Assembly (NCBI GenBank): GCA_012839205.1
Contig: DUNT01000092.1
Span: forward strand, 1 to 58,428
Length of the DNA: 58,428 nucleotides
DNA from: Clostridiaceae bacterium
Lineage (GTDB): Bacteria; Bacillota; Clostridia; DSM-8532
Direction: 5' to 3'
Part shown: one piece after another, positions 31,796 to 40,315 of the stretch
How positions within the stretch are numbered: position 1 is the first letter of the stretch
How the letters are laid out: each line of letters starts with the position of its first letter
Notes under the pieces: model-generated
What the model was told of the DNA's origin: nothing
The model's database searches: none
Seen by the model: the letters and a program-made list of their open reading frames with translations, nothing else
Made by a program: the position numbers and the translations under genes

Positions 31796-33481
31796 ATGTC
31801 GAAAAAATCATGGCATTATATTGCCGCAGTAATTGTCGTTTGTTTAGTTTTTCTGGCTCTTCCAAACAATGATGCATTTGCCCAGACATATCCGGAGACA
31901 ATCAGAGTAGGACTTTATTTTGGGAGTGCTTCTGCTTCCAGTGTCGCATTATCAGCCAAATCAGGAATTGAGGCAGGTTATTATAAAGATAATGAATTTA
32001 CTGCTCTCCTTACCGAAAAAGGCGGGGCACAGTTAATTTTCAGGAAGGATGCACACTTCATTAAGTCCTCTTCGGGAGCAATTTCCGAGTATAATCCAAA
32101 TGAAGGTATACCTTTTGATGGAGAAACCTATGGCCCATATCATATTCAGATTGGAGATAAGGCTGCGGATTTAGCATCTGCTCAAAAATTATGCAGTGAT
32201 TACAGAGCGGCCGGTGTTTTAGCATATCCTGTCTTTGAAGATGGTTGGTCAGTATGGACCGGGTTTTATTCAGATTCCGGTAAAGCAGATAAAGATTTAC
32301 CCAACCTGTCCTCAAAACTGGGTGGAATTCCGTTAAAGGTTATTGACAGATCAGCTTCTCGAATAATTGTATATAGCAGTAACTTTGAGCCGCTGCTTAT
32401 TTTTGGAGATACTAATTATAAACTGACGGTGCGGCCCAGCAGTTCCAATGATCCTAAGCTGATATCGGTAAACAGTAAACCATATCGTGGCGAAATTGAG
32501 CTAAGGCGATTTTCCGACAGTGATATGACAGTTATAAATATAGTCAACATAGAACAATATTTATATGGGGTTGTCCCCAGGGAGATAGAATCTAATGCTC
32601 CGATGGAGGCACTGAAAGCCCAGGCGGTTGCTGCCAGGACTTTTGCATACCGGTCAATGAGAAGTTATAAAAAGTGGGATTTTGACGTTGTTAACACTGT
32701 TTCTTCACAGGTTTACGGTGGTTATAGTGATGAAAAGGCAACAACTAACCGGGCTGTGGATGAGACTAAAGGAATAAAAGCTCTGTATAACGGAAGTCTT
32801 ATATCTATGCACTATTTTAGTTCCAGTGGAGGAATGACCGAGGATAATATCTATGTTTGGGGATCGGATATCCCATATTTAAAAAGTGTTGCAGATCCGT
32901 ATGAAGCCGGTAATTCGTACAACTACACCTGGTCCAGAACATTTACAGCTGAAGATATAAAAATGAAACTTTTTATAAGTGCCGTGGAAATTGGTGACAT
33001 TGTAACAATGGTGGCTGATGAATATACACCAGCAGGAAGAGTTAACAAACTCAGAATTGTTGGAACAAAAGGCTCAATAACATATAGTAATGAAGATATA
33101 CGTATTATACTGGGGGAGAACGGTGGCTATCTGCCAAGTCGTATGTTCACAATCAGCTCCCCGGGTTCGGACACGGGTTCTGGCACAGCATCGGTAATGT
33201 CGGCAAACGGAAAATCTACTTTAAATGTATATGGTAATAAAGCCGTGACTTCTTCAGGAGTTTATGATATTTTATCTTCATCGGGACCTGTTAAAGTTAT
33301 GGGTTCAAATAATTTGGCTATTATAACAGGAGACGTTCCTTCCGGAACCTTTGTATTAACTGGTAAAGGATGGGGCCATGGTATAGGAATGAGTCAGGAA
33401 GGTGCAAAAGGATTGGCTCGAAATGGTTATACATTTGATCAGATATTGAAACACTATTTTACCGGTATCACAGTTGAGTAA
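31796..33481 (+). CDS. SpoIID/LytB-domain cell-wall protein with SPOR-like domain
   Basis: 561 residues from ATG 31796. A Sec signal peptide ends near FAQ (LALPNNDAFAQ). Residues about 105-150 (YGPYHIQIGDKAADLASAQK to GWSVWTGFYSD) look like a SPOR peptidoglycan-binding domain. The SpoIID domain follows: NIEQYLYGVVPREI, MEALKAQAVAARTFAYRS, SSQVYGGYS, YFSSSGGMTEDN and the closing GHGIGMSQEGAKGLARNGYT. SpoIID proteins are lytic transglycosylases acting on glycan strands lacking stem peptides. Size and SPOR module suggest a vegetative amidase-enhancer or division role, not spore engulfment itself. ATG 31790 is too close to GCGAGG, so 31796 is preferred. Confidence 0.88.
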   Translation: MSKKSWHYIAAVIVVCLVFLALPNNDAFAQTYPETIRVGLYFGSASASSVALSAKSGIEAGYYKDNEFTALLTEKGGAQLIFRKDAHFIKSSSGAISEYNPNEGIPFDGETYGPYHIQIGDKAADLASAQKLCSDYRAAGVLAYPVFEDGWSVWTGFYSDSGKADKDLPNLSSKLGGIPLKVIDRSASRIIVYSSNFEPLLIFGDTNYKLTVRPSSSNDPKLISVNSKPYRGEIELRRFSDSDMTVINIVNIEQYLYGVVPREIESNAPMEALKAQAVAARTFAYRSMRSYKKWDFDVVNTVSSQVYGGYSDEKATTNRAVDETKGIKALYNGSLISMHYFSSSGGMTEDNIYVWGSDIPYLKSVADPYEAGNSYNYTWSRTFTAEDIKMKLFISAVEIGDIVTMVADEYTPAGRVNKLRIVGTKGSITYSNEDIRIILGENGGYLPSRMFTISSPGSDTGSGTASVMSANGKSTLNVYGNKAVTSSGVYDILSSSGPVKVMGSNNLAIITGDVPSGTFVLTGKGWGHGIGMSQEGAKGLARNGYTFDQILKHYFTGITVE

Positions 33482-33504
33482 GAAAATGCGAATGGAGCAA
33501 AAGG

Positions 33505-34005
33505 ATGCTTTGGATTGTTTTAATTATTATATTAACAGGCACAGATCAGTTGTCTAAATGGTATTTTTATACAAATAGACTGCAATATGACGGCTTTGTT
33601 GTAATCAAAGATTTTTTTCATCTGACATATTTGGAAAATCGGGGGGCAGCCTTTGGAGTGTTACAGAATTTCAGGTGGACATTTATAGTGTTTACCATTG
33701 TAGCTGTCAGCATTATGATTTGGTATTTTATAAAAAATAAAAATGTTATATTAAGGATTTCACTGACATTATTAATATCAGGAGCTGTTGGAAACTTTGT
33801 TGACAGGCTTTTTAGAGGTTTCGTGGTTGATTTTCTTGACTTTTATCCGTTTGGTTACGATTTTCCGATATTTAATTTTGCAGATATATGCATTAATGTA
33901 GGAGTCTTTTTTCTTATTTTTTATGTTATTTTTATTTATAAAGAGCCTGTAGCTAATAAAGAAGAACTCAATACTGCTGAGGTGACTGATGAACAGCAGG
34001 ACTAA
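33505..34005 (+). CDS. lspA: Lipoprotein signal peptidase (signal peptidase II)
   Basis: 166 residues, four transmembrane helices. The five LspA blocks are visible: DQLSKWYF, LTYLENRGAAFG, and the two catalytic aspartates in GNFVDRL (Asp100) and FNFADICIN (Asp127). It removes signal peptides from prolipoproteins such as the three substrate-binding lipoproteins encoded in this window. The C-terminal acidic tail overlaps the rluD start by 17 bases, the usual Firmicute lspA-rluD arrangement. Confidence 0.96.
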   Translation: MLWIVLIIILTGTDQLSKWYFYTNRLQYDGFVVIKDFFHLTYLENRGAAFGVLQNFRWTFIVFTIVAVSIMIWYFIKNKNVILRISLTLLISGAVGNFVDRLFRGFVVDFLDFYPFGYDFPIFNFADICINVGVFFLIFYVIFIYKEPVANKEELNTAEVTDEQQD

Positions 34006-34918
34006 AACCTTTATTATTAATGAAACGGATGAAGGGATAAGACTTGATGTCTTTCTTGTTTCCCAGCTGGACTCTGAATCATTTACCAGGAGCTTTATAC
34101 AAAAACTGATTGGCCAGGGTCTGGTAACGGCAGATGGTGCTAAAGTAAAAAGCGGTCATAAGATTAAAGCCGGTATGAGGGTAGCAGTAGAAATACCCGA
34201 ACCAATCACACAGGATATTGAGTCTCAGGATATTCCTTTAGATATAATATTTGAAGATAACGATATTATAGTAATAAATAAGCCAAAAGATTTTGTCGTC
34301 CATCCGGCAGCCGGAAACTGGAAAGGTACATTGGTTAATGCGCTTTTGCATCATTGCAGAGATTCATTGTCAGATATAAATGGTGTAATCAGGCCGGGGA
34401 TTGTTCATCGAATTGATAAAGATACCTCAGGCTTACTGGTGGTAGCAAAGAACAATAATGCCCATTTAAAGCTATCACAGCAGTTGAAGAATCATCAGAT
34501 TCAAAGAATCTATGAAGCTGTAGTTGACGGAAATATAAAGGATGATGCAGGAAGGATTTCAGCACCTATAGGCAGGCACCCGATAAATCGAAAAAAAATG
34601 GCTGTAAATCTTAAAAACGGCAAGCCTGCCGTTACACATTTTAAAGTTATTGAGCGTTACAAAGGATATACACATATTCAGCTTAAGCTGGAGACAGGCA
34701 GGACGCATCAAATACGAGTGCATATGGCCTCTATCGGACATCCTGTTACCGGAGATCTTGTTTACGGGAAAGCATGTAAGCTGATGGACACGGAGGGGCA
34801 GGTTCTTCATGCCCGATATCTGATTTTGAGGCATCCTGTAAGCGATGAGGAGATGACTCTTGAAGCTCCGTTACCAAAATACTTCACCCAGCTTCTAAAA
34901 CGCCTCAATGAGCTTTAG
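33989..34918 (+). CDS. rluD: 23S rRNA pseudouridine synthase, RluD/YlyB family
   Basis: 309 residues. The N-terminal S4 RNA-binding domain (about 13-75) is followed by the RsuA/RluD catalytic domain. IVHRIDKDTSGLLVVAKN carries the catalytic Asp143, and RTHQIRVHM is the second family signature. It isomerises uridines in 23S rRNA. GAGGTG lies 5 bases before the ATG inside the end of lspA, so the two are translationally coupled. A 12-base perfect palindrome TTAAGGCCTTAA at 34971-34982 follows without a T tract. Confidence 0.94.
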   Translation: MNSRTKTFIINETDEGIRLDVFLVSQLDSESFTRSFIQKLIGQGLVTADGAKVKSGHKIKAGMRVAVEIPEPITQDIESQDIPLDIIFEDNDIIVINKPKDFVVHPAAGNWKGTLVNALLHHCRDSLSDINGVIRPGIVHRIDKDTSGLLVVAKNNNAHLKLSQQLKNHQIQRIYEAVVDGNIKDDAGRISAPIGRHPINRKKMAVNLKNGKPAVTHFKVIERYKGYTHIQLKLETGRTHQIRVHMASIGHPVTGDLVYGKACKLMDTEGQVLHARYLILRHPVSDEEMTLEAPLPKYFTQLLKRLNEL

Positions 34919-35129
34919 GATCATATTTTTATTAATGATAATTTTAGCAGGGGTAACATCCAATAAACTTTTAAGGCCTTAATCTTTAGCTCATTTTTGG
35001 CATTTCGAAGTTTGATTTGATTTAATTGTTGGCACCACGAAAACCCAAAATAGTGTTATAATAATTAATAATGGACATAGTCACAACAATATTATATAAT
35101 TCTTCTTGGCTACTTAGTGAGGTGATTTA

Positions 35130-35342
35130 ATGGCTGAACAGAATATAGCATTTAATGTTGAAGGGATGACCAGTGAAGATTCTGCTGAATCAATCAAGAA
35201 TTCTCTTACTATGCTCAACGGAGTTATTGAAGTAATAGTTGATATTGATACTAGACGTGTTGTAGTTGAGTATGATGAAGAAAGACTGAGTGCCGAAATA
35301 ATAAAAGGAACGATTGAAGATGCAGGCTTTGAGGTGAAATAG
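35130..35342 (+). CDS. Heavy-metal-associated (HMA) fold protein lacking the CxxC motif
   Basis: 70 residues with the complete beta-alpha-beta-beta-alpha-beta pattern of copper chaperones: IAFNVEGMT, a helix, NGVIEVIVDIDTRRVVVEYDEE, then IKGTIEDAGFEVK. The metal-binding G-M-T-C-x-x-C is replaced by GMTSEDSAES, so neither cysteine remains and copper binding in the usual way is impossible. It is a well-formed gene (GAGGTG ribosome site, typical codon use), so the change appears established, not recent decay. It may bind another ligand or partner. Confidence 0.8.
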   Translation: MAEQNIAFNVEGMTSEDSAESIKNSLTMLNGVIEVIVDIDTRRVVVEYDEERLSAEIIKGTIEDAGFEVK

Positions 35343-35364
35343 ACCCGTTTAGCCACTGTATTAG

Positions 35365-35405
35365 ATGCCTGTCCTGTACTGATCTGGATAGGCATTATTC
35401 GTTTT
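35365..35405 (+). terminator. Probable terminator after the HMA-like gene
   Basis: ATGCCTGTCC (35365-35374) pairs with GGATAGGCAT (35386-35395) with one G-U pair and an 11-base loop, followed by TATTCGTTTT. The T tract is interrupted, so termination may be partial. Confidence 0.6.
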
Positions 35406-35430
35406 AGTATTCTTTGGAGGCTATTATATA

Positions 35431-35808
35431 ATGCGCTTGTTGGGTAATTTAATCTGGATGTTATTTGGCGGGATTCTTGCTGCAATTCTATGGTTCGTTG
35501 CCGGGGTAATTTGTTGTATTACGTTTATTGGCATTCCCTTTGGCATACAATGCTTTAAGATTTCCGGCTTTGTGGCATATCCTTTTGGTCGGGATATTGA
35601 AATTAAAGGCTTTGGTATTGGTAGTCTTGTGGGGAATGTAATATGGATAATTCTCCTGGGATGGGAACTATGTGTATTTCATTTAGTGATAGGGCTTTTA
35701 ATGTGTATCACCATAATAGGAATCCCTTTCGGAAATCAGCATTTTAAACTGGCAAAACTTTCACTGGTTCCTTTTGGTTCAAAAATCTATACAAAGAGCT
35801 GGTTTTAA
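35431..35808 (+). CDS. YccF domain-containing membrane protein
   Basis: 125 residues consisting of two YccF repeats. Each has a hydrophobic segment starting LGNLIWMLFGG / VGNVIWIILLGWE and ending IGIPFGIQCFKISGFVAYPFG / IGIPFGNQHFKLAKLSLVPFG. About four membrane helices. The function of YccF proteins is not established. Start ATG after TTTGGAGG with a 9-base spacing. The nadD gene begins 13 bases after the stop. Confidence 0.9.
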   Translation: MRLLGNLIWMLFGGILAAILWFVAGVICCITFIGIPFGIQCFKISGFVAYPFGRDIEIKGFGIGSLVGNVIWIILLGWELCVFHLVIGLLMCITIIGIPFGNQHFKLAKLSLVPFGSKIYTKSWF

Positions 35809-35821
35809 TTGAGGTGTAATT

Positions 35822-36424
35822 GTGCTGGGTATCATGGGTGGAACATTTAATCCTATACATTATGGTCACCTTCTTATGTGTGAAGGAATAAGAGAAGAAT
35901 TCAGTCTTGAGAGAATAATATTCATTCCTGCGAAAATTCCGCCGCATAAGGACAACAGTAAGATTATCGGGGCGCATGACCGGTTTCGCATGGTAGAGCT
36001 GGCTATTAGTGATAATCCCTTTTTTATGGCCAGCGAGATAGAAATAAAGAGGAAAGGCTCATCTTATACGGTTGACACATTAAGAACTGTCAAGGAACAA
36101 ACAAATAACAAGGAAATATCAATTATTGTTGGCGCAGATTCTTTGATACAATTTGAGACCTGGAAGGATTACCGTGAAATTTTTAAACTGGCGGTCATTA
36201 TTGTGGCATCAAGACCTGATACAGAAGAAGATATTTTAATCAGCTATATAAATAAGTTTAAAAAAGAGTTTGGAGCAGATATTCTGAAATACTCGGGTAA
36301 AGCTATGGATTATTCTTCAACCGAAATAAGAAGAAGGGTTGAAATGGGTTTATCAATTAAATACCAGGTACCTCCCGTGGTTGAGAGGTATATTTACAAA
36401 AACAGACTCTACAGAAATGCTTGA
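35822..36424 (+). CDS. nadD: Nicotinate-nucleotide adenylyltransferase
   Basis: 200 residues, cytosolic. GIMGGTFNPIHYGHLLM has the T/HxGH nucleotidyltransferase signature (GTFNPIHYGH), and SSTEIRRRVEMG near the C-terminus is the ISSTxIR motif that contacts ATP. It joins nicotinate mononucleotide to AMP in NAD synthesis. It starts with GTG following GAGGTG, the only supported start. It is paired with yqeK 15 bases downstream, as in Bacillus, but rsfS, the usual third gene, is absent here. Confidence 0.96.
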   Translation: MLGIMGGTFNPIHYGHLLMCEGIREEFSLERIIFIPAKIPPHKDNSKIIGAHDRFRMVELAISDNPFFMASEIEIKRKGSSYTVDTLRTVKEQTNNKEISIIVGADSLIQFETWKDYREIFKLAVIIVASRPDTEEDILISYINKFKKEFGADILKYSGKAMDYSSTEIRRRVEMGLSIKYQVPPVVERYIYKNRLYRNA

Positions 36425-36439
36425 TACCGAGGTGGAGGC

Positions 36440-37024
36440 ATGACAATAAATACCATTATTGATACACTAAAGAGGGAAATAGATTCATATAGGTTCAACC
36501 ATTCGTTAAACGTTATGGAGACAGCGGAGGCTCTTGCAAGACAATACGGAGCAGATATTCATAAAGCAAGGCTTGCAGGTATTCTCCATGATTGCGGCAA
36601 AAATTATAAAGGCGAAGAAGCCAGGAGGTTTGTTAAGAGAATAGGTTATCAAGCTGAAGAGGTGGAAATTCGTCAGCCAAAGCTGCTTCATGGTATAATA
36701 GGTGAGTATCTTGCAAAGGAAATGTATGGAGTGACTGATGAAGAAGTACTTGGTGCAATAAGATGGCATACCACAGGAAAGGCGGGTATGAATCTATTAG
36801 AAAAAATTATATACATAGCCGACTATATTGAACCCTTAAGATCATTTGATGGTATTGAAACTATGAGGAGAATAGCATTTGAGGATTTAGAAAGGTGCAT
36901 TGTTTACTGTTCTGAAAGCACAATAAAATTTATATTAAAAAAAGGTGTACTTTTGCATAAGAATACAGTAGACACTCGCAATTACAGTTTGATGCTTATA
37001 AAAGACAGGAATGAAAATATCTGA
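36440..37024 (+). CDS. yqeK: YqeK-family HD-domain phosphohydrolase
   Basis: 194 residues. HD motif in LAGILHDCGKNY, N-terminal HSLNVMETAEAL, downstream HGIIGEYLAKE and IADYIEPLR, all as in YqeK. Family members have been characterised as diadenosine tetraphosphate (Ap4A) hydrolases yielding ADP, with metal bound by H...HD...D. Coupled to nadD. GAGGTGGAGG lies before the ATG. Confidence 0.93.
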   Translation: MTINTIIDTLKREIDSYRFNHSLNVMETAEALARQYGADIHKARLAGILHDCGKNYKGEEARRFVKRIGYQAEEVEIRQPKLLHGIIGEYLAKEMYGVTDEEVLGAIRWHTTGKAGMNLLEKIIYIADYIEPLRSFDGIETMRRIAFEDLERCIVYCSESTIKFILKKGVLLHKNTVDTRNYSLMLIKDRNENI

Positions 37025-37039
37025 AGTAAGGGGATGCTT

Positions 37040-37735
37040 ATGGATTGGTTTCTTTTCCAGTTTAATCCGCAATTTTTATTATCTGCACTGGTACGTATTT
37101 TTTTATCATGCGTACTAGGTGGAATTATTGGCTTTGAACGCGAGCAGTCCCGTAACAGACCGGCAGGTTTCAGAACTCATATTCTTGTTTGTTTGGGTGC
37201 ATGCCTTGTCATGCTGATTGCAGAGTTTTCAATGATTGCATACTCAGGTAAGGTAAATATTGACCCAACACGTATTGGTGCCCAGGTTGTCAGTGGTATA
37301 GGCTTTTTAGGTGCAGGTACCATAATACGACATGGACTTTCGGTAAAAGGAATTACTACGGCAGCCAGCATTTGGGTGGTAGCCTGTGTTGGTCTGGCCT
37401 GCGGCGTTGGTTTTTATACCGGGGCAGTATTGGTTACATTACTTATCTGGACTATACTCATGTACCTGAAAAACCTTGAAATAAAGCTTGCTAAACATAA
37501 TACTTATAAAACGATTGAGGTAGAGGGAGAAAAGGATAAACAGGTTATATACCCTGTCAGCAGCTTGTTCAGGGAATTAAACATCGAGATAAAAGCCCTT
37601 GATATTTATGATGTTCCCAAATCAAACAGACAAAGAATTCTACTTCAATTTGATTTAGATAATAAAGACTTGGATTTAACCATAATATCGGCTAAAATAA
37701 ACGAGATAGAAGGGATACTTAAAGTGTCTCTGTAA
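37040..37735 (+). CDS. mgtC: MgtC/SapB family membrane protein
   Basis: 231 residues. Five N-terminal membrane helices with the MgtC signature: CVLGGIIGFEREQSRNRPAGFRTHILVCLG and GIGFLGAGTIIRHGLSVKGITTAASIWV are the two conserved blocks. A cytoplasmic ACT-like C-terminal domain (about 160-231) follows. MgtC proteins influence magnesium and ATP homeostasis. ATG 37034 abuts the AAGGGG box; ATG 37040, six bases after it, is the better start. Between yqeK and lepB, same strand, 15 and 8-base gaps. Confidence 0.88.
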   Translation: MDWFLFQFNPQFLLSALVRIFLSCVLGGIIGFEREQSRNRPAGFRTHILVCLGACLVMLIAEFSMIAYSGKVNIDPTRIGAQVVSGIGFLGAGTIIRHGLSVKGITTAASIWVVACVGLACGVGFYTGAVLVTLLIWTILMYLKNLEIKLAKHNTYKTIEVEGEKDKQVIYPVSSLFRELNIEIKALDIYDVPKSNRQRILLQFDLDNKDLDLTIISAKINEIEGILKVSL

Positions 37736-37743
37736 TAAAGGAG

Positions 37744-38370
37744 ATGTCATTAGCTTTGACAGATAAAAGTAAAAGTATTTTAAGAGAGATTTCCGAGTGG
37801 TTTATACTAATTATTATTGCTTTCTTTATTGCTTCAATAATTCAAAGCGAATTGTTTGCCCTAACAGAGGTAAACATGCAATCAATGATGGAGACGTTGG
37901 AGCCCGGTGATAAGTTAATAATGAACAAACTTGCTTATAATTTTGATGAGCCTGAGAGAGGGGATATCATAATATTTTTAAGAGATGAGTCGGTAAACGG
38001 TGTTTTAGGAAGGGCATCCATCTATATAAGCGATATTGCCAAAAAACTGAATAAAGATTTCAGAAGAAACAGACTTATCAAGAGAGTTATTGGTATCCCC
38101 GGGGACACGATAGAAATAGTTGATAATATACTGTATGTTAACGGCGTAGAACAAAATGAGCCTTATGCTCGCATTGATCCATATGAAAAAATTGTCTTAA
38201 ACCGTAACCTGCCAAAAGTTACTGTACAGGACGGTGAGTTGTTTGTAATGGGGGATAACAGAGGGCAAAGTGCTGACAGCAGAGACTTTGGCGTAATACG
38301 TCGATCCTGGGTTGAAGGTAAGGCTATTTTCAGAGTAATGCCTTTGTCTAAGTTTGGAAAAATAAACTGA
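37744..38370 (+). CDS. lepB: Signal peptidase I
   Basis: 208 residues, one N-terminal membrane helix (about 17-37). Catalytic Ser47 in NMQSMMETL and catalytic Lys113 in LIKRVIGIPGD. GDNRGQSADSRDFGVI is box E. It cleaves Sec signal peptides outside the membrane. The serine box usually reads x-M-x-P-T-L; here the proline is Glu. About 35 residues (83-107) between boxes C and D are longer than in the core family. The start is uncertain: AAAGGAG directly abuts ATG 37744, and a TTG at 37756 is 12 bases from it. Confidence 0.9.
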   Translation: MSLALTDKSKSILREISEWFILIIIAFFIASIIQSELFALTEVNMQSMMETLEPGDKLIMNKLAYNFDEPERGDIIIFLRDESVNGVLGRASIYISDIAKKLNKDFRRNRLIKRVIGIPGDTIEIVDNILYVNGVEQNEPYARIDPYEKIVLNRNLPKVTVQDGELFVMGDNRGQSADSRDFGVIRRSWVEGKAIFRVMPLSKFGKIN

Positions 38371-38391
38371 AAATTTATATAAGTGTTTTAT

Positions 38392-38421
38392 GGAACCGCT
38401 AATAACCGGTTCCCTTGTTTA
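38392..38421 (+). terminator. Terminator after lepB
   Basis: GGAACCG (38392-38398) pairs with CGGTTCC (38407-38413) around an 8-base loop, followed by CTTGTTTATT. It separates the nadD-lepB group from the polyamine operon. The remainder of this 311-base gap holds the operon's promoter and two operator candidates, described separately. Confidence 0.7.
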
Positions 38422-38508
38422 TTATGCACATAATAGATTCTTATAATATTAAGTTTTTATAATAAAAAATCAAAAATACAAATCAGGTTAAAATTTTTAA
38501 AAATCTCA

Positions 38509-38537
38509 TTGACATTTAAAAGTAATAGTGCAATAAT
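38509..38537 (+). promoter_or_regulatory. Promoter of the polyamine (pot) operon
   Basis: TTGACA (38509-38514), 17 bases, AATAAT (38532-38537): a full -35 and a 5 of 6 match at -10. Expected start about 38544, which leaves a 138-base leader before the regulator gene. The leader contains two near-identical 17-bp palindromes. Confidence 0.7.
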
Positions 38538-38547
38538 ATCTAATGTT

Positions 38548-38564
38548 GTTTAGTAAAATTAAAC
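38548..38564. promoter_or_regulatory. Operator candidate 1 of the pot operon
   Basis: GTTTAGTAAAATTAAAC: palindromic arms GTTTA(G)T and ATTAAAC with one mismatch. It lies just after the predicted transcription start. It shares the pattern GTTTA(R)T-NNN-ATTAAAC with the second site, 43 bases downstream (about four DNA turns). The XRE-cupin regulator encoded by the first gene is the obvious candidate ligand-dependent binder. Confidence 0.65.
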
Positions 38565-38590
38565 AAAATGTAATGTAAGGGCGTTTTTTT

Positions 38591-38607
38591 GTTTAATTAT
38601 ATTAAAC
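38591..38607. promoter_or_regulatory. Operator candidate 2 of the pot operon
   Basis: GTTTAATTATATTAAAC: a perfect palindrome with 7-base arms and a 3-base centre, the same as site 1 in 14 of 17 positions. It is immediately preceded and followed by T tracts. The 43-base offset places both sites on the same face of the helix, compatible with cooperative binding or looping. Confidence 0.7.
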
Positions 38608-38681
38608 TTTTTTTAGGTGTTTGTAATTTTACCTCAATCGAGAAGTGCGGATACTTTTATTCTTGTTAAGGGGGGAGTATA

Positions 38682-39224
38682 ATGCTGATAGGTAATAAGA
38701 TTAAGAGGCTAAGACTGGAAAGCGGCATGACACAGGAAGAAATTGCCGACCGTTGCGAGCTTAGCAAAGGTTATATTTCACAGCTTGAAAGAGATCTTAC
38801 CTCGCCCTCAATATCAACTTTAGAGGATATTTTAGAGTGTCTTGGAACAAGTCTTCAACAATTTTTTGGGGAAGAGGTCATAGATGAGCAAATTGTTTTT
38901 ACTAATGAAGACTATTTTGTAAAAGAAGCAGCTGATCAAAGCTATGCCATAAACTGGATAGTCCCGAATGCAAAAAAACGGCTGATGGAACCTATAATAG
39001 TGGAGATTAGGCCAAATTGCTCTTTTGAAGAAGATCAGCCGCACCAGGGAGAAGAGTTTGGCATGGTGCTCCACGGGAGCTTATACCTGTATTTAGGTAA
39101 AGAGCGATTTCGGCTTAAAAAAGGCGATTGTTTTATGTTTAAACCCAATAAAACCCATGTGATGAAAAACACGGGCAAAACAGTTGCCAGGATATTATGG
39201 ATATCAACACCGCCAAGCTTTTAG
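38682..39224 (+). CDS. XRE-family transcriptional regulator with C-terminal cupin (PuuR-like)
   Basis: 180 residues. Residues 1-60 are an HTH_XRE domain (GNKIKRLRLESGMTQEEIAD, CELSKGYISQLERDLTSPSI). Residues about 105-178 are a cupin (QPHQGEEFGMVLHGSLYLYLG, KKGDCFMFKPNKTHVMKNTG) that would bind the effector. This pairing is known from PuuR and related polyamine regulators. It is the first gene of the pot operon, 18 bases before potA, so it probably autoregulates the operon through the two palindromes in its leader. The ATG follows AAGGGGGGAGTATA. Confidence 0.9.
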   Translation: MLIGNKIKRLRLESGMTQEEIADRCELSKGYISQLERDLTSPSISTLEDILECLGTSLQQFFGEEVIDEQIVFTNEDYFVKEAADQSYAINWIVPNAKKRLMEPIIVEIRPNCSFEEDQPHQGEEFGMVLHGSLYLYLGKERFRLKKGDCFMFKPNKTHVMKNTGKTVARILWISTPPSF

Positions 39225-39241
39225 AATAGGGGACGATTATA

Positions 39242-40315
39242 ATGAGTAAAAATCTTATAGAATTAAAGAATCTTACAAAACGATATAATGATATGACTGC
39301 AGTTGACAGTATTAATCTTACTATAAAAGAAAATGAATTTGTTACACTTCTGGGCCCCAGCGGGTGTGGCAAAACAACCACTCTGCGTATGATAGGCGGA
39401 TTCGAGGATCCTGACGAAGGAGAAATTTTTTTTGAAGGTAAGCTTCTTAACGATGTTCCTGCCTATAAAAGAAATATAAACACGGTTTTTCAGAGATATG
39501 CCTTGTTCACCCATATGAATGTCTATGAAAATGTAGCTTTTGGTCTTCGTGTAAAAAAGGTTTCTAATGACGAGATTGACAGAAGAGTAAAAAGAATGCT
39601 GAAAATGGTTGACTTAGCAGGCTTTGAAAAGCGCAATGTGGATTCTTTAAGCGGCGGTCAGCAGCAGCGTGTCGCTATAGCCAGAGCTTTAGTTAATGAG
39701 CCAAAGGTGCTTCTTTTGGATGAACCCCTTGGCGCACTGGACTTAAAGTTGAGAAAAGAGATGCAGATAGAGCTTCTTGATATGCAAAGAAGTGTGGGGA
39801 TTACATTTATTTATGTTACTCATGATCAGGAAGAAGCACTTACCATGTCAGATACTGTTGTGGTTATGAACAAAGGAGTTATTCAACAAATAGGTACTCC
39901 TGAGGATATATATAATGAGCCTATAAACAGATTTGTGGCCGATTTTATTGGTGAAAGCAATATAATAGAAGGTGTAATGCTGGAGGATTATAAGGTTTCA
40001 TTTGATGGCCTGGTTCTTGACTGCGTTGATAAAGGATTTGCACTAAATGAGCCGGTAGACATAGTTATCAGGCCTGAAGATATCCGTATAGTTGTTAATC
40101 CCGATGAGGGTATGATTAAAGGTACGGTTACTTCTGTTGTGTTTAAAGGCGTTCATTACGAGATGATTATTGAGTCTGACAAACGAGAGTACCTGGTACA
40201 ACGTACCGTAATGTTCCCGGAAGGCAGCGTTGTCGGTATGAATGTCCAGCCTGCTGATATACAAGTTATGAAGAGGGGAGATGTGCCATGCAGCAAAGAG
40301 GAAGAGGAAGGATAG
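39242..40315 (+). CDS. potA: Spermidine/putrescine ABC transporter ATP-binding protein
   Basis: 357 residues. The ABC domain occupies about 1-240: Walker [17 protein letters not shown]-loop [13 protein letters not shown], signature [15 protein letters not shown], Walker [12 protein letters not shown] and switch [19 protein letters not shown] domain follows (about 280-350, [14 protein letters not shown]). It powers polyamine import. Its last 28 bases overlap potB, so the operon is translationally coupled throughout. Confidence 0.95.
   Translation: MSKNLIELKNLTKRYNDMTAVDSINLTIKENEFVTLLGPSGCGKTTTLRMIGGFEDPDEGEIFFEGKLLNDVPAYKRNINTVFQRYALFTHMNVYENVAFGLRVKKVSNDEIDRRVKRMLKMVDLAGFEKRNVDSLSGGQQQRVAIARALVNEPKVLLLDEPLGALDLKLRKEMQIELLDMQRSVGITFIYVTHDQEEALTMSDTVVVMNKGVIQQIGTPEDIYNEPINRFVADFIGESNIIEGVMLEDYKVSFDGLVLDCVDKGFALNEPVDIVIRPEDIRIVVNPDEGMIKGTVTSVVFKGVHYEMIIESDKREYLVQRTVMFPEGSVVGMNVQPADIQVMKRGDVPCSKEEEEG

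Noticed and set aside
34971-34982. Terminator after rluD
   Set aside because: TTAAGGCCTTAA is a perfect palindrome but has no loop room and no following T tract.
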